Shown: in pieces, positions 34,662 through 45,114 of the stretch
Numbering within the stretch: position 1 is the stretch's first letter
Layout of the letters: every line of letters starts with the position of its first letter
Source of the DNA: Hydra vulgaris
Taxonomy: Eukaryota; Cnidaria; Hydrozoa; Anthoathecata; Hydridae
Reading direction: 5' to 3'
DNA length: 64,000 nt
Assembly (NCBI RefSeq): GCF_038396675.1
Contig: NC_088932.1
Span: 30,733,501 to 30,797,500 of the forward strand
The notes under the pieces: model-generated
Databases searched by the model: none
What the model was told of the DNA's origin: nothing
What the model saw: only the letters and a program-made list of their open reading frames with translations
Made by a program: the position numbers and the translations under genes

Positions 34662-35895
34662 AAGCGGTGGTAGATCACTATTAAAAATCGAAAAAATCGT
34701 TTTTTCAATTTTAAAGTTTTTAAGTAATATAATTATCGTAGATTACGATTTTCATATTAGTTTTATATAAAAATAAAGCTAACCCTATTAAAAGTCAGTT
34801 TTTAATAATGCGGTTTAGGCATTTTAATAAATTTGTCCGTAGCAACGGATTGTTTATTTCGTTGCTATGTAGCAAAAAAGGAAGTTATCCAACAAAATAC
34901 CTTAAAATTAGGACAAAAAAACTTTATTTGTGGTGACTGCTACTCTAAAACTACTTTTTGTTTATTATTGAATGCTTTTGGTGCAGTGTGTTACATGGTT
35001 TTTAACGGATTTCTTCAGTAAATGTCTAATTACTTTACAACTTTCTTCGGCTAATTTTCTGTCTTCTATACTTTGGTTAAATAATAACTGAAATAATGGG
35101 AAATAAATATAAAAGAAATAAAAAAAAGGTATAGCAAGAAACGCAGACTCTTCAGAGGAAACCAACATAAATCATCAAACGTTGTAACTAAAAAAAATCT
35201 ATCTAATTTATAAGAATTACAATTCAAATGTAGCTCTGCAAAAAAAAAAAATGAAGATATTGTCATCCTGTCAATTGTCACTTTTTACTTATTTACTATA
35301 AACAAATATTTAATTAAGTTGATAAGAGTTAAAATTGAAACAAAATTGCAAATCAAAAGAAAAACTTTTTTTTTCATGTGTTTTTTTAAATGTGTTTTTC
35401 TCCGTTCTTTAAAATTTACGACTTTGCGGTAATTATCTCTTGATTCTCTTAACTGATTTTGATAAAATTTTCAGGAGTTGTTCCTTTAGTTAGTATGGAT
35501 GTCCCCTACCACTTTTATTGCATTATGATAACTCGATAAAAAGATATTAAAGTCCAAATATGATCAAAAATGCCCATTTTTTGTTATCGAAGTTTTTTTT
35601 TTATTTAAAAAAAAACTGTTTAATGTTTTTCTTTTATTTTGGTACAGGATCTTTTTCATTATATTAAAAGCAAGTTTGAAAAATTTCAAGTTGATACCAT
35701 ACCTAGTTTTTGAGATATTCACCGCAACAAAATAACCCTATTTTGGGGTTTTCGGGACCAAATTTCTTAAGCCATTTAATAATCAAAAAAAAAAAAAAAT
35801 TGTCATTAAAATGTAAATTTTAATCAACTTATATAAAAATAATTTCTAAAATGTAATTTTTGAAGGATATTTTTTTATTAGTGGTCTACCACCTT
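34662..35895. mobile_element. Non-autonomous DNA element, about 1.23 kb
   Basis: The ends form short inverted repeats, 'GGTGGTAGATCACTATTAAAAA' on the left and the complement of 'GGTGGTAGACCACTAATAAAAA' on the right, with only a few mismatches over about 25 bases. It sits inside a 15-bp minisatellite, whose copies stand on both sides. Inner frames (for example 34833-35021 and, on the minus strand, 34965-35168) have no recognisable domain. I cannot assign a superfamily. Confidence 0.65.
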
Positions 35896-36068
35896 AATGT
35901 ATATCAACTTAATGTATATCAACTTAATGTATATCAACTTAATGTATATCAACTTAATGTATATCAACTTAATGTATATCAACTTAATGTATATCAACTT
36001 AATGTATATCAACTTAATGTATATCAACTTAATGTATATCAACTTAATGTATATCAACTTAATGTATA
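35894..36068 (+). repeat. 15-bp minisatellite, right block (11.7 copies)
   Basis: Perfect tandem copies of 'TTAATGTATATCAAC'. Fifteen is a multiple of three, so the LINE frame stays open as (LNVYQ)n on the + strand. On the minus strand it reads (YIKLI)n. Confidence 0.95.
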
Positions 36069-36779
36069 TAATATTTTTTGCTTTATGTATAAATGTAAAA
36101 CTAATACTTCTCTTTTTATTTTTATAATTTATACATAAAAAAAAAAAAAAAAAATACAAAATTTTGGTAAATCTTGTATCTCTTATTGAGGAGCTTTTTT
36201 ATGGAACAAAATAGTTTTGAAATATTTTGAATTTACTCAAGAGTGGAATTGCAACACATTTAAAAGAAAACTTAAACTTATTTTATCTATCGATAACGTA
36301 CTCTTATATTTTTAATTTTTATAAAGTAAAATTTTTAAAATTCAATTCTTAGTATTTACATATATGAATGAAATATATCTTTTACGTTTATTTATTTTTA
36401 CTTTCGACGAGAATATTATATATATTAACACAATAAATGTAATGATAAGTTTGAAAAACAAAGCGGTTCTTGACGACAAGACCTTAAGGTCTTCTACGAG
36501 ATCCTGCGTTCTTCTTTATTCAAACTTAATTAATTTTGTAATCGATCTATTATATTATTGAAATTATTATAATTGTAAAACAACTAATAATGTAAAACAC
36601 TTAAAGAAAGACCAAAAAATTAATAATAATAAAAAATAAAAAAATCATCTTCTTGGGTGAGGGGGGCGGGAGAGGATGTCACACCCTCGACACCCCTCCG
36701 TAAAATCGCATTTGCCTTTTGCAACTGCTTTTAAAGTTATTTTAAATCTTTAGGATAATTTTAACATGTTTTCAATACC

Positions 36780-36825
36780 TAACAGCAGCCGTGATGCAGA
36801 GGCTGTAACGCAGTGGTTGCGCACT
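36780..36825 (+). mobile_element. tRNA-derived SINE (family B), 5' part
   Basis: Box-A-like 'GTAACGCAGTGGTTGCGCACT'-type sequence interrupted after TGCGCACT (36818-36825). The 3' part resumes at 37416. Together they read like a tRNA head ('CGCAGTGGTTGCGCACTTG'). Confidence 0.7.
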
Positions 36826-37415
36826 AAGGTGCGGTCAATTTTAATTTTTTTTAGGACTCATTTAGCCTGGGTGTGCAAAAGTTGTCCATTCATTTCAGAA
36901 ACACTTTGGAAAAATATCAATGCTCTAAGAAATTATCTTGAGGTGCCCCAAGACATCTGAAAGTTTAATGGGTCCCTAACATTAAAAAAAAAGTTGTTCA
37001 AAAGTATGTCATTTTGTGTCTCAAAAGAAGCGAAATTATATAAAAATTTCAAAAACAACAATGATTCTATTAAAAAAATTATCATTCAAATTTTTTTGGA
37101 ATTATTATAAAAAAAATACACTTTTTTCATTTTTAGTTAAAAAGGCTGTTTTTTTAATATTTTTCTGAAATATGCTCTAACATAATAAATTTTTATATAA
37201 TTTCGCTTCTTTTAAGACCCAACATGACATACTTTTGAACAAATTTTTTTTTCTAATATTAGGGACCCATTAAATTTGCAGAGGTCTTGGGGCACCTCAA
37301 GATAATTTCCTTGAGCATTGATATTTTTGCAGAGTATTTCTGAAATGAATGGACAACTTTTGTTCACCCAGACTAAATAAGTTCTAAAAAAACATTAAAA
37401 TTCACCGCACCATAT
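36826..37415. mobile_element. 590-bp fold-back element with arms of about 235 bp
   Basis: The two halves are reverse complements over about 235 bases each. They share 'CAAAAGTTGTCCATTCATTT', 'TATCAATGCTC', 'AAATTATCTTGAGGTGCCCC', 'TTTAATGGGTCCCTAA' and 'AAAAGAAGCGAAATTATATA', around a spacer of about 110 bases. A perfect 8-bp duplication TGCGCACT flanks it (36818-36825 and 37416-37423), as for hAT-type insertions. It encodes nothing. It is related to the element at 25106-25643. Confidence 0.9.
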
Positions 37416-37565
37416 TGCGCACTTGCCTCGGAAACAAGGGATCCCTGGTTCAAACCCCAGCTCTGAGCAGGTTTAGCAACATCGCTTAGGAAGGAGGAGA
37501 GAACTTTTAATTAAATGCTCATCCGCGGTGCGCTGTGATAAGACCTTAAGGACTTCTTGGGGCAC
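37416..37565 (+). mobile_element. tRNA-derived SINE (family B), 3' part
   Basis: Begins TGCGCACTTGCCTCGG, has a good box B 'GGTTCAAACCCC' at about 37449, then 'TTAGGAAGGAGG', 'TTAAATGCTCATCCGCGGTG', 'GTGATAAGACC' and 'CTTCTTGGGGC'. It is the best preserved of the three copies in the window. Confidence 0.75.
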
Positions 37566-37649
37566 CTAAAATAAAATTAAAAAAAAAATGTTTTCATTTT
37601 TCTTATTTAAAAGAAAACGAGTTCAAATTCAAGTTTCAATTTTAAGTAA

Positions 37650-37810
37650 TGCTCGAAATGGAGAAAATAAATTAACGGAATGATTTTCAGTAAATTAAAT
37701 ATGCCATCACGTCTAATCAATTTTATATTTGGAGACTTGTAAAAAGAATGCAGGATGGTTTATACTTTATAAAAAGGTGATGGGATGGCATCTAGCCCCA
37801 CTTCGAGCAC
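37650..37810. mobile_element. MITE, about 160 bp, family shared with 59902-60074
   Basis: Ends 'TGCTCGAAATGG' and the complement of 'TGTGCTCGAAGTGG'. The interior has 'GCAGGATGGTTTATACTTTA' and 'AAAAGGTGATGGGATGG', which occur in complementary form in the element at 59902-60074. No coding sequence. Confidence 0.6.
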
Positions 37811-38109
37811 AAGTTTTAAATGTAAACTGAAATTGAAAACTGTATATTATTTCTGTATACGCAGGTGGGTACAAAAGAATTTTCGGATTAGATAAACATT
37901 GCATAAAAATTTTTTCTGCTGCGCTTTCTCTAAAGGAGAAAAGAATTCAATGTTTCATGCTATGTAAGGAACCAAATCCCTATAGTCCTTCCATTCCCTC
38001 TCTCTATTTTAACTATTGGTATTATTTTGTTTGTAAATTCTCATAAAGTACGCTGACCATTTTCGCATTAACTTTCCTTCCTCCAACTATAAAAAATAGA
38101 AAATCCTGA

Positions 38110-38145
38110 TTTACATCAACTTTTTTTAAACAAAGTTGATGTAAA
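38110..38145. repeat. 14-bp perfect inverted repeat
   Basis: Arms 38110-38123 ('TTTACATCAACTTT') and 38132-38145. Confidence 0.75.
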
Positions 38146-38189
38146 TTTTTTTATATATATTTTTTTAATTAATGGCTTTTATGATTACT

Positions 38190-38402
38190 AATTAATTATA
38201 TTAATCATAAAAATTTAATTAGTAATTACTAATTAATTAGTAATTACTAATAAATTAGTAATTACTAATTAATTAGTAATTACTAATTAACTAGTAATTA
38301 CTAATTAATTAGTAATTACTAATTAACTAGTAATTACTAATTAATTAGTATTTACTAATTAATTAGTAATTACTAATTAATTAGTAATTACTAATTAATT
38401 AG
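38190..38402. repeat. Palindromic satellite-like array
   Basis: About ten repeats of the self-complementary word 'TTAGTAATTACTAA' joined by 'TTAA' or 'TTAACTAG'. Every unit is its own reverse complement, so any two units can pair. Minor variants (TTAACTAG, TAAATTAG) mark individual copies. Confidence 0.9.
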
Positions 38403-39992
38403 AGTATTTTTTAGGTTAATATCAAGCTTATTCTCTTATTGATAGAACAAGGTAAATTTTTTTCTTTTTATGGTTTTTATTTACCGTAAAAAGTATAAAA
38501 AAAAAAAATGCGTAAATGCTTGAAATTTTACAACATAATGGAACTTTTATAAAAAGAACTTTGCAAAGACGGGTTCATCCAGATCCCCTTTAGTTACGAC
38601 CTTTACCGTGTGTTTATCAATAAGCGTGTTGTTTAATTATGTTTAGAAAAACGCATAGACAATTTAAAATTCTTATCGCATTAATTTAAGTATATAATTT
38701 TTAAATATATAAAAAAACTTTTTTATTTCATCTTTTATTAAAATAGTTTTTGTTTAAAAAGACAGTAAACCATTAATTAAGTTGAAAAATGTTTCAAAAA
38801 AACTTTTTGAATCGTTTTTCTGTAAGGATGGTTTAGCGACTTCCGAGAATGGTATCACTATTATAGTATTTTCAAGATTGCTCCCAAAAAACTAAAATAC
38901 TCCATTTATTGAAATTTCCGCAGATACCGACATATTAAACATGAAGAACATATGTTGCTATTACTTAATTTTTAATTGTTTAAAAATTAATTATCTAAAC
39001 CACTTTTAACATTCAATTGGCACGTGAAACCCTTAAAACTGAATTAAAAACCGCAAATTTTTAAATTCTTTTTTAAAGCTGTTAACCATGTAAACACGGT
39101 TAAACAGTTTGTCTCGAGAAACCGTAAAAATGATGATAAAAACTTCGTTTTTTGTAACTAAAATTGATGTATTTTTGTAAATTATTATCTAAATTTCTTC
39201 ACTTCCACAAGATAGGTGTAACAGTAGCTCACAAATTTAGTACTTTAAACACCGAGCGTATCCTGGGGGCTAGGGAGGTTATCAAACTACCAGGTTTATC
39301 ATCCAAAAAATTTATATTTCTTCCAAAAAAGTGTTTTTATCAACAAAAAAATATTGATTTTTATACTTTTATTAACTAATTTAAAGTCCAGAACTATTGA
39401 CAGGTTTAAAGGCTTTTAAAAACAAATTTTAGGGTTATCTTGTAGTCGGTTTTAAAAGTCAAAATAATTTTTTTATAAATTTCCATAAAAATAAAATTTA
39501 TTCAAATATCTATTTATTTTTAATTGTTATTAATCATAATTGCAGTTAGCCAAACTAACACCACGTAATACCACATAATTAACACCACTATTTTGTAATT
39601 CTTTTAACAGTCTACTAAAAAGTTTTAACTATTAGTACGCTTACTACTGTGTCATTTAATGAAGCAATTTGATTCTGATTATAAACTTTTTCTTCTTGCA
39701 ATAAATTAGAGACTTCTTTTAAAACTGTAATCTAGTTTGCCAACAAAAACAAGGGGACAATTAAATAAAAGATTATTGTTGTTCCAGATCATATATTTGT
39801 ATCTTTAACAATGTTAGATTTCTATAGATATAGTAACGATAAATATCAACAACAGTAACAAAATAATCCATGTATATTATATGTAACTATAACACCTATA
39901 ATATTAGTTATTGTAAAAAATAAATTATATTATACTTCTTCATCCCTTTCCATACTTTTGAGTGTTAATGAATATAAATATATTTCTCAGAT
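38403..39992. other. No gene seen
   Basis: AT-rich. The frame at 39164-39379 has no recognisable motif. Nothing else can be supported. Confidence 0.45.
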
Positions 39993-40600
39993 TTATTTTT
40001 TTAATTCGTCTAACGTCATCGGTTTTCCAGATTCTGGTTCATAAAATTTTTTTGGAATGCGTAGCCTCATTGATTGCTTCAAAACTTGACTTCCTCTGAC
40101 TTTGGTATTCAAGAACTGTAGAGTTGGTGGAGACGCTGGGTTTGTTAATGGGAAGTTGTTAAACTGACGCCCATGTTACTGATGCTTTTGTTAGCGGTGG
40201 TGATGTTGATGGAAATGCAGATGGTGGAAACGGTATCACTATAACGGTGATAATGATGCAAACTTCGGTTGAGATGGTGTAAATTTGTTGTTACCCTCTG
40301 AGGCGTACTCTTTAAATTGTGGCAAATTGAGGGAATAATGGTGATCAAAGCTTGTACATTAAAGTGTTCAAACTATAACTTCAGTTTCTTGTGACTGAAA
40401 AATGGTTTCTGAAATTTTAGCAAAATTTTGTATTTCTTACAGTTAGTCAACCTGTTCCTTCAACTTTAATGACGCATTGATTTTTTTCTCTGCTTTCAAC
40501 AACTTTTCCACAGTATTTATATTTCTTAGGACGGTTCCCTTCAAGATTCTGTATGAAAACACTCCATGATGTAGCAGTGGTTAAAAACGTGTGTGTTTTC
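39993..40600 (-). pseudogene. gypsy integrase C-terminal region
   Basis: The minus strand near 40560-40440 reads 'VFIQNLEGNRPKKYKYCGKV', followed by a 'KVEGTG' and 'LTVRNTKFC' block. This matches the chromo-like/GPY region of gypsy integrases (IQN..G..PKKW..tG.VV and DGSGR.TLRNR.FL). The final frame reads 'MRLRIPKKFYEPESGKPMTL' and stops at 39993-39995. Frameshifts separate the blocks. Confidence 0.6.
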
Positions 40601-40870
40601 GAAGAGATTTAAAGGTCTTTGTGTATCTTGTTTGTAATGCTTCTTCTTTAGTTAATTATGCATCTCACCATGTTTTTAGAAATTATTCCTTATTAAACAT
40701 TACAACTCTTTTTATTCTGCGCATAGCATCACTAACCAAATGGCCCTATATAATTTTTGAGCAGGGGCAATAACTTGCAAATGGGATCCATCGTGTTTCT
40801 AATTGTTAGCTCTTACAAAAACGTAATTATTGAAATCATCATTTGGTCCCACATTATTACCTAAGAAACA

Positions 40871-40927
40871 TTTTGTTGATTTAACAGCAAATTCGGCTCT
40901 ACCGAATTTGCTATTTAATCAACAAAA
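40871..40927. repeat. 26-bp imperfect inverted repeat
   Basis: Arms 40871-40896 and 40902-40927 ('TTTTGTTGATTTAACAGC' etc.) pair with a few mismatches around a five-base loop, between the integrase blocks. Confidence 0.7.
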
Positions 40928-41166
40928 GAATTATAAAGAAGATACGTTAGATTGTGGGTAGTGAGCAAGGGGTTATTCCTCATTCTTGTAAAAATTCTTA
41001 TCGTTGCTGACACTTCTTTGTGGGCTGAGAGCAGTAAATCCAATATACTATTCAGTAATATGGTTGAGACTCTATTATTGTATGTTATAACCCCATTGGA
41101 AACTATCAAGTCATTTGGATATTCCCAGAACGGTAACAGATTTGGTTTGAGACCCCCAGCTAACAC
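40915..41166 (-). pseudogene. gypsy integrase N-terminal region
   Basis: An 83-codon minus-strand frame reads 'KPNLLPFWEYPNDLIVSNGV', then 'YNNRV', then 'LDLLLSAHKEVSATIR'. This is the gypsy sequence preceding and entering the H2C2 zinc domain (LLPFW..RD.L...DGVI.Y..RVV and L..LHSAH.GV). The conserved Cys pair is lost. The upstream end meets the small palindromic element. Confidence 0.65.
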
Positions 41167-41229
41167 AAAACGTTCAAGTACGTTCGACGAACGTTGCGAA
41201 CGTTTGTTGAACGTTTTGTGTTAGCTGGG
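41155..41229. mobile_element. 75-bp palindromic miniature element
   Basis: Perfect 23-base arms 41155-41177 ('CCCAGCTAACACAAAACGTT' plus CAA) and 41207-41229. The 29-base centre contains several AACGTT/ACGTTCG words ('GTACGTTCGACGAACGTTGC'). It is GC-richer than the surroundings and lies exactly between gypsy integrase sequence and a fold-back element. Confidence 0.75.
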
Positions 41230-41234
41230 CCATT

Positions 41235-41806
41235 CTGATTTTAGACATTTATACGTTTATACTTATGTCAAATAAGGATGCTTTGCAAAAAATTGCGATG
41301 ATTGGAACTTGGGAGCAAAAAAGGCTCTAAAAATTTAGCCCAACCTGCCCTAAACGTGAGAGCAACAAGTTGATGAAATATTTTTTGTATTATTTTCAAC
41401 TAGACTTACATTCATTGATAAATTTTAAGTTTCATAGTATTATCTTTCAGAGTTCAAAAATTATGACAATATAAATTTTGCAACCCCCTCAAATTGAGGG
41501 GGGTTTAAACTTTATATGATCATAATTTTTGAACGCTAAAATATTTTACTATGAAATTCAAAGTTTATCGATGAATATAAGTCTAGTTGAAAATAATACA
41601 AAAAATATTTTATCGACTTGTTGCTCTCACATTTGGGGCAGGTGGGGCTAAACTTTTGGGGCGTTTTTGTTCCCAAGCTCCAATCATCGCAATTTTTTGC
41701 AAAGCATCCTTGTTTAACATAAGTATAAAGATATAAATGTTTGGAGTTTGCTCTATGTCTGGAAGTTTGCTATCTCAAAGACCAAAAAATGCTTTAGGCG
41801 CCCCTG
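41235..41806. mobile_element. Fold-back element with arms of about 245 bp and a hAT-like end
   Basis: Left arm about 41245-41496 and right arm about 41500-41742 are reverse complements with few mismatches. They meet at a C/G-rich centre 'CCCCCTCAAATTGAGGGGGG'. Shared blocks include 'CTTTGCAAAAAATTGCGATG', 'GAGAGCAACAAGT' and 'TTTTTTGTATTATTTTCAAC'. The right end continues to 'GGCGCCCCTG' (41798-41806), the complement of a hAT-type CAGGGGCGCC terminus. The left terminus is missing. Gypsy RT sequence resumes immediately to the right. Confidence 0.75.
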
Positions 41807-42059
41807 CTTGTAATAACCATTCTGTGACACCATGTTGTAGGTTCACCTAAAGATACCTTTTTAATAAATTCTAGACTTATTAAAAAAGTATCTCCATTGC
41901 CATTAGATTTTTATAGTGACTAGAGTAAATGCTGCAACTAGTTCGGCGTTTTCTTGAATAAAAATACTATATAAACGGCCAATGCCAATCTCTTGAAAAT
42001 CTTCAGAGATGATACCTTGTCTGGGTCAGTGCTTCTTTAGGCTTTAAAGTCTAAGGTTT

Positions 42060-42110
42060 ATCCCATTCCCTCTTATTATACCATTTTGGTGTAACAAGAG
42101 GGAATGGGAT
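42060..42110. repeat. 17-bp inverted repeat
   Basis: 'CCCATTCCCTCTTATTA' at 42061 pairs with 'TAACAAGAGGGAATGGG' ending at about 42108 (one mismatch), inside gypsy-derived sequence. Confidence 0.65.
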
Positions 42111-42619
42111 GCTGAATGCGTCATAATCTGCTTTGTTAGTAGTCATACGCAGCCAAATTGTAGAATGAACAAGTGATAGATCCATGAACTATCCATTAGG
42201 CGCAAATACTTGATGGTTTATTTTGGTTTTGTTTAAATAGATGTAAGACTTCAAGCAATCAGGACATTCAGGCTGTACTATTAGTCTCTTTATTGCAGTG
42301 TGTATTGCTCTTGCTTTGTTTCCTAAAAGTTAGTACATTTGCTGTTGCTGAACTTCAACCTTGACCATTGTGCTATCTTCTTTAATAATTTTTTTAATTG
42401 AGGCTGTATGAAAAAACGACCGATCCGAGCACATGTTTACAGATGTGGATCCCTGGCAGCCCAGCAATAACAATGTTTTGTATGATGACATTAGTAAAAT
42501 TAATAGTTTTTGTGGTTGATAATTACATTGCACAGCGTAGTTGCAAGTAGTAGCTTTTCCCTTCATTTTTGTATAAAATGACCAAATATTTTTGCCATAA
42601 CCCTGTCTCAATTAAAGAA

Positions 42620-43930
42620 GTGCAGCACTCCTTACACTAATTACCACTGGGATAACAGTCAGCTTTTTTTATTGCTTTTAGAAACATCTCATCAAAATTA
42701 ATTTTTATCCTTAGTTCTTTTTCATAATTTGATTTCCGAGTTCATCTTCACAGCACTAAAATAATTGTACTATCATTTCATCTTGTCGAATGTCTGCGCA
42801 TTGCTTGAATAGTGTTCATACATATATTTAAAGTGTAAAACATAAACGACATGTTATTTATATTTTACACTAACAAATTTATTAATATCATTAGATTAAA
42901 GAAATTTTACAAATCTAGTACGTGGCTGTACAATTACATACTAACTAAAATTTATTTTGCTTACATTCCGATTGATATTTCAAATTGATACGTAAATTGA
43001 GATGTAATTAGGTCTCAATTAATTTCTCTCTTTATAAAAAGTAGACGTAATATTACGTCTTAAATTGAGACATTAATTGAGACGTAATGTTACGTAAGAA
43101 AATCTATATTTAAGTCCAAATGAAAATCTCGTTATTTTTACGTTAAACTACGTCTTAATTGGTTATACTTTTGTAAACTATTCGGCTTTTAAAACTGTTA
43201 CTATTTGAGACGTAATGTTGCAAATAAAAATATTTTTTTTTGTGACAAAGTAACCAATTAAGACGAAGCTATTTTACAATAAAAAAATGAATAAAACTAG
43301 ATGAACAACAATATGTTAACAACAAACAAACATTTAGTGCGATATCAAGTTTATTTAATAAATATTAAATAAAAAATAAGAGAGTTTAATCTTGTTACCA
43401 ATTGTAACCGATTAAAACTTAACGTAATATTTTATAGGGGAATAATAACCTTGCATCCTAAAGCTTAAAAATTTAGGCTAATTGTGGATATCTTGTGAAA
43501 TAAATAATGGTTGGCAAAATCCTACCTTACTGTGTACGAATCTTCAATTAAAATAACGTCAACAAAATACAAGTTCAAAACACAAGAAGATTTTATCAGT
43601 AAAATCCACGATATAACAAATACATTAAGAAACTAAAATAAACAATAGTTTTGTATTTTTTGGAATCATTTTAGAACTTTTGATAAACATTTCTGGTCAA
43701 ATCAGTTGAGATCTTTAATGCAAAAGAAACCTCAGGCTTCAATAACATTTTCAGCTTTAAATTGCGATTTATGAAAAAAAAATTACGGCTTTTTTTACGG
43801 CGACATAGAAAATTTGTTTCTATGGAAATAAATAAATACGATTCCAAGAAAAAGAAAATAGCTCTCCAAATGAGTCAAAAATTTCTTATATTGTTACAAA
43901 AAATATCCAATTTAATAATTTTGTTTTTTA
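42620..43930. other. No gene; GACGTAAT-rich repeat
   Basis: Between about 42960 and 43270 the words 'GAGACGTAAT', 'ATTACGTCT' and 'TCTCAATTAA' recur in both orientations (for example 43046-43058 'GACGTAATATTACGTC'). This suggests a small inverted-repeat element whose borders I cannot fix. The frame at 43762-43947 has no motif. Confidence 0.4.
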
Positions 43931-43933
43931 AAA

Positions 43934-44069
43934 GATCGTATACTTAGTATATACTCATATACTACAATACTATCGTATACTTAGTATACGATAGTGTTGT
44001 AGATCGTATACTTAGTATATACTCATATACTACAATACTATCGTATACTTAGTATACGATAGTGTTGTA
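43934..44069. repeat. 68-bp tandem duplication, each copy holding a 27-bp palindrome
   Basis: Copies 43934-44001 and 44002-44069 are essentially identical. Each contains 'ACTATCGTATAC' and its complement around TTA, as well as direct repeats of 'GTATACTTAGTATA'. Confidence 0.9.
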
Positions 44070-44206
44070 ATATATGTAATATATGAGTATTATATGAAAA
44101 GTAGTATATAAAAGTAATTTTAAAATTATATAAATCTTTTAACGAATACAAAACCTTTTAAGTACCTTGTAAGTACAAAAACATCTATCGATGTTCTTAA
44201 CTTAGG

Positions 44207-44237
44207 AATGAAATGCTTAAGACTTAAGCATTTCATT
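44207..44237. repeat. 15-bp perfect inverted repeat
   Basis: Arms 44207-44221 ('AATGAAATGCTTAAG') and 44223-44237 around a single A. Confidence 0.8.
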
Positions 44238-44441
44238 GTAATTAATACTTTCAAAGCTGTTAAACTTCGATAAAACTTTCAAAACAATAAAATTTTGTCA
44301 TAATTATTTTTATTTAGACTACATATACCGAAAAGATTTATTTTTTATCTCTATCTTTTCTTTTTGGATCCTTGAATGTTTTAAATAACAAGTACACTTT
44401 AATTTTCAATATAAAATCCACTTATTTATTTAAAGGTTAGA

Positions 44442-44530
44442 GAAATATTCTATAATTATCTTTTGGAAATATTCTGAAAGTTCACATGGTTCTGAAAGAA
44501 TATTTCCAAAAGATAATTATAGAATATTTC
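44442..44530. repeat. 34-bp perfect inverted repeat
   Basis: Arms 44442-44475 and 44497-44530 match exactly, with a 21-base loop. 'ATTCTGAAAGTTCA' also occurs as a direct repeat at 44471 and 44531, showing that the sequence arose by an inverted copy. Confidence 0.9.
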
Positions 44531-44619
44531 ATTCTGAAAGTTCATCTTAGTATTGGATTCCAACAAGATGGATCTAGAAAATTAATTTTAATTATTCAGA
44601 AAACACCATTAATCAAATT

Positions 44620-44672
44620 GTTTAGATCTTCAGATTTTGTTTACTTCAAAGTAAACAAAATCTTAAGATCAA
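44620..44672. repeat. 23-bp inverted repeat
   Basis: 'GATCTTCAGATTTTGTTTAC' pairs with 'GTAAACAAAATCTTAAGATC' with one mismatch around TTCAAA. It is the fifth strong hairpin in 750 bases. Confidence 0.8.
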
Positions 44673-44941
44673 AGTTAGTTAAGAAATGTCTAACTGATCT
44701 CTGACTGTCCAACTTAAAACTTCACTTCCATGGAAACTTCCTTAATTTGTATTTTATATATTTTATTAAAATAATATATTTTTTACTGAAATCATATTTT
44801 TATTGAAATCAGATTTTAATGTTGTTATCTAGAATGGTACACCTTACACCATAAATAACATACTATACACAAATATATAAGGTTTTTGTGTAACAATTTT
44901 TTACATGTTTACTCCTAATAGTTTGGTGTTGTCAAAAAAAT

Positions 44942-45097
<156 letters not shown>

Positions 45098-45114
45098 TAA
45101 TTAGTTTATTGCAG

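Larger units (their letters stand above)
34250..36560 (+). mobile_element. LINE RT remnant carrying a minisatellite and a DNA-element insertion
   Basis: The + strand reads 'VTNFLAVYIDENLTWKNHVN', 'HINYANLAWGGTNKSTLEL', 'LLYRQQKHIPRFINFKDRFT' and 'HARPLFLKMNTLNV', the conserved region after the LINE RT palm. At 'LNVYQ' codons it passes into a 15-bp tandem repeat, is interrupted by a DNA element (about 34662-35895), continues in the repeat and then resumes coding-like 'YNIFCFMYKCKTNTSLFIF' and 'CNTFKRKLKLIL'. Stops at 34405 and in repeat unit 2 show it is dead. A last fragment with 'DDKTLRSSTRSCVLLYS' extends to about 36560. Confidence 0.65.
39993..42611 (-). mobile_element. Ty3/gypsy-type retrotransposon remnant
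   Basis: Minus-strand pol relics in order: an upstream block (42611 to about 42300), 'ADYDAFSIPFPLVTPKWYN' near 42110, RT start 'PTTWCHRMVIT' near 41850, integrase H2C2-adjacent region (41166-40915), integrase C-terminus and pol end at 39993. Most of the RT and RNase H region is replaced by a fold-back element and a small palindrome. No LTRs could be identified by eye. Many stops and frameshifts: dead. Confidence 0.65.

Noticed and set aside
35860-36159. (LNVYQ)n, (MYIN)n and (YIKLI)n frames
   Set aside because: All are translations of the 15-bp minisatellite; only the LINE frame has any history of coding.
37416-37470. tRNA gene near a good box B
   Set aside because: It is the SINE head interrupted by a fold-back element; no cloverleaf closes.
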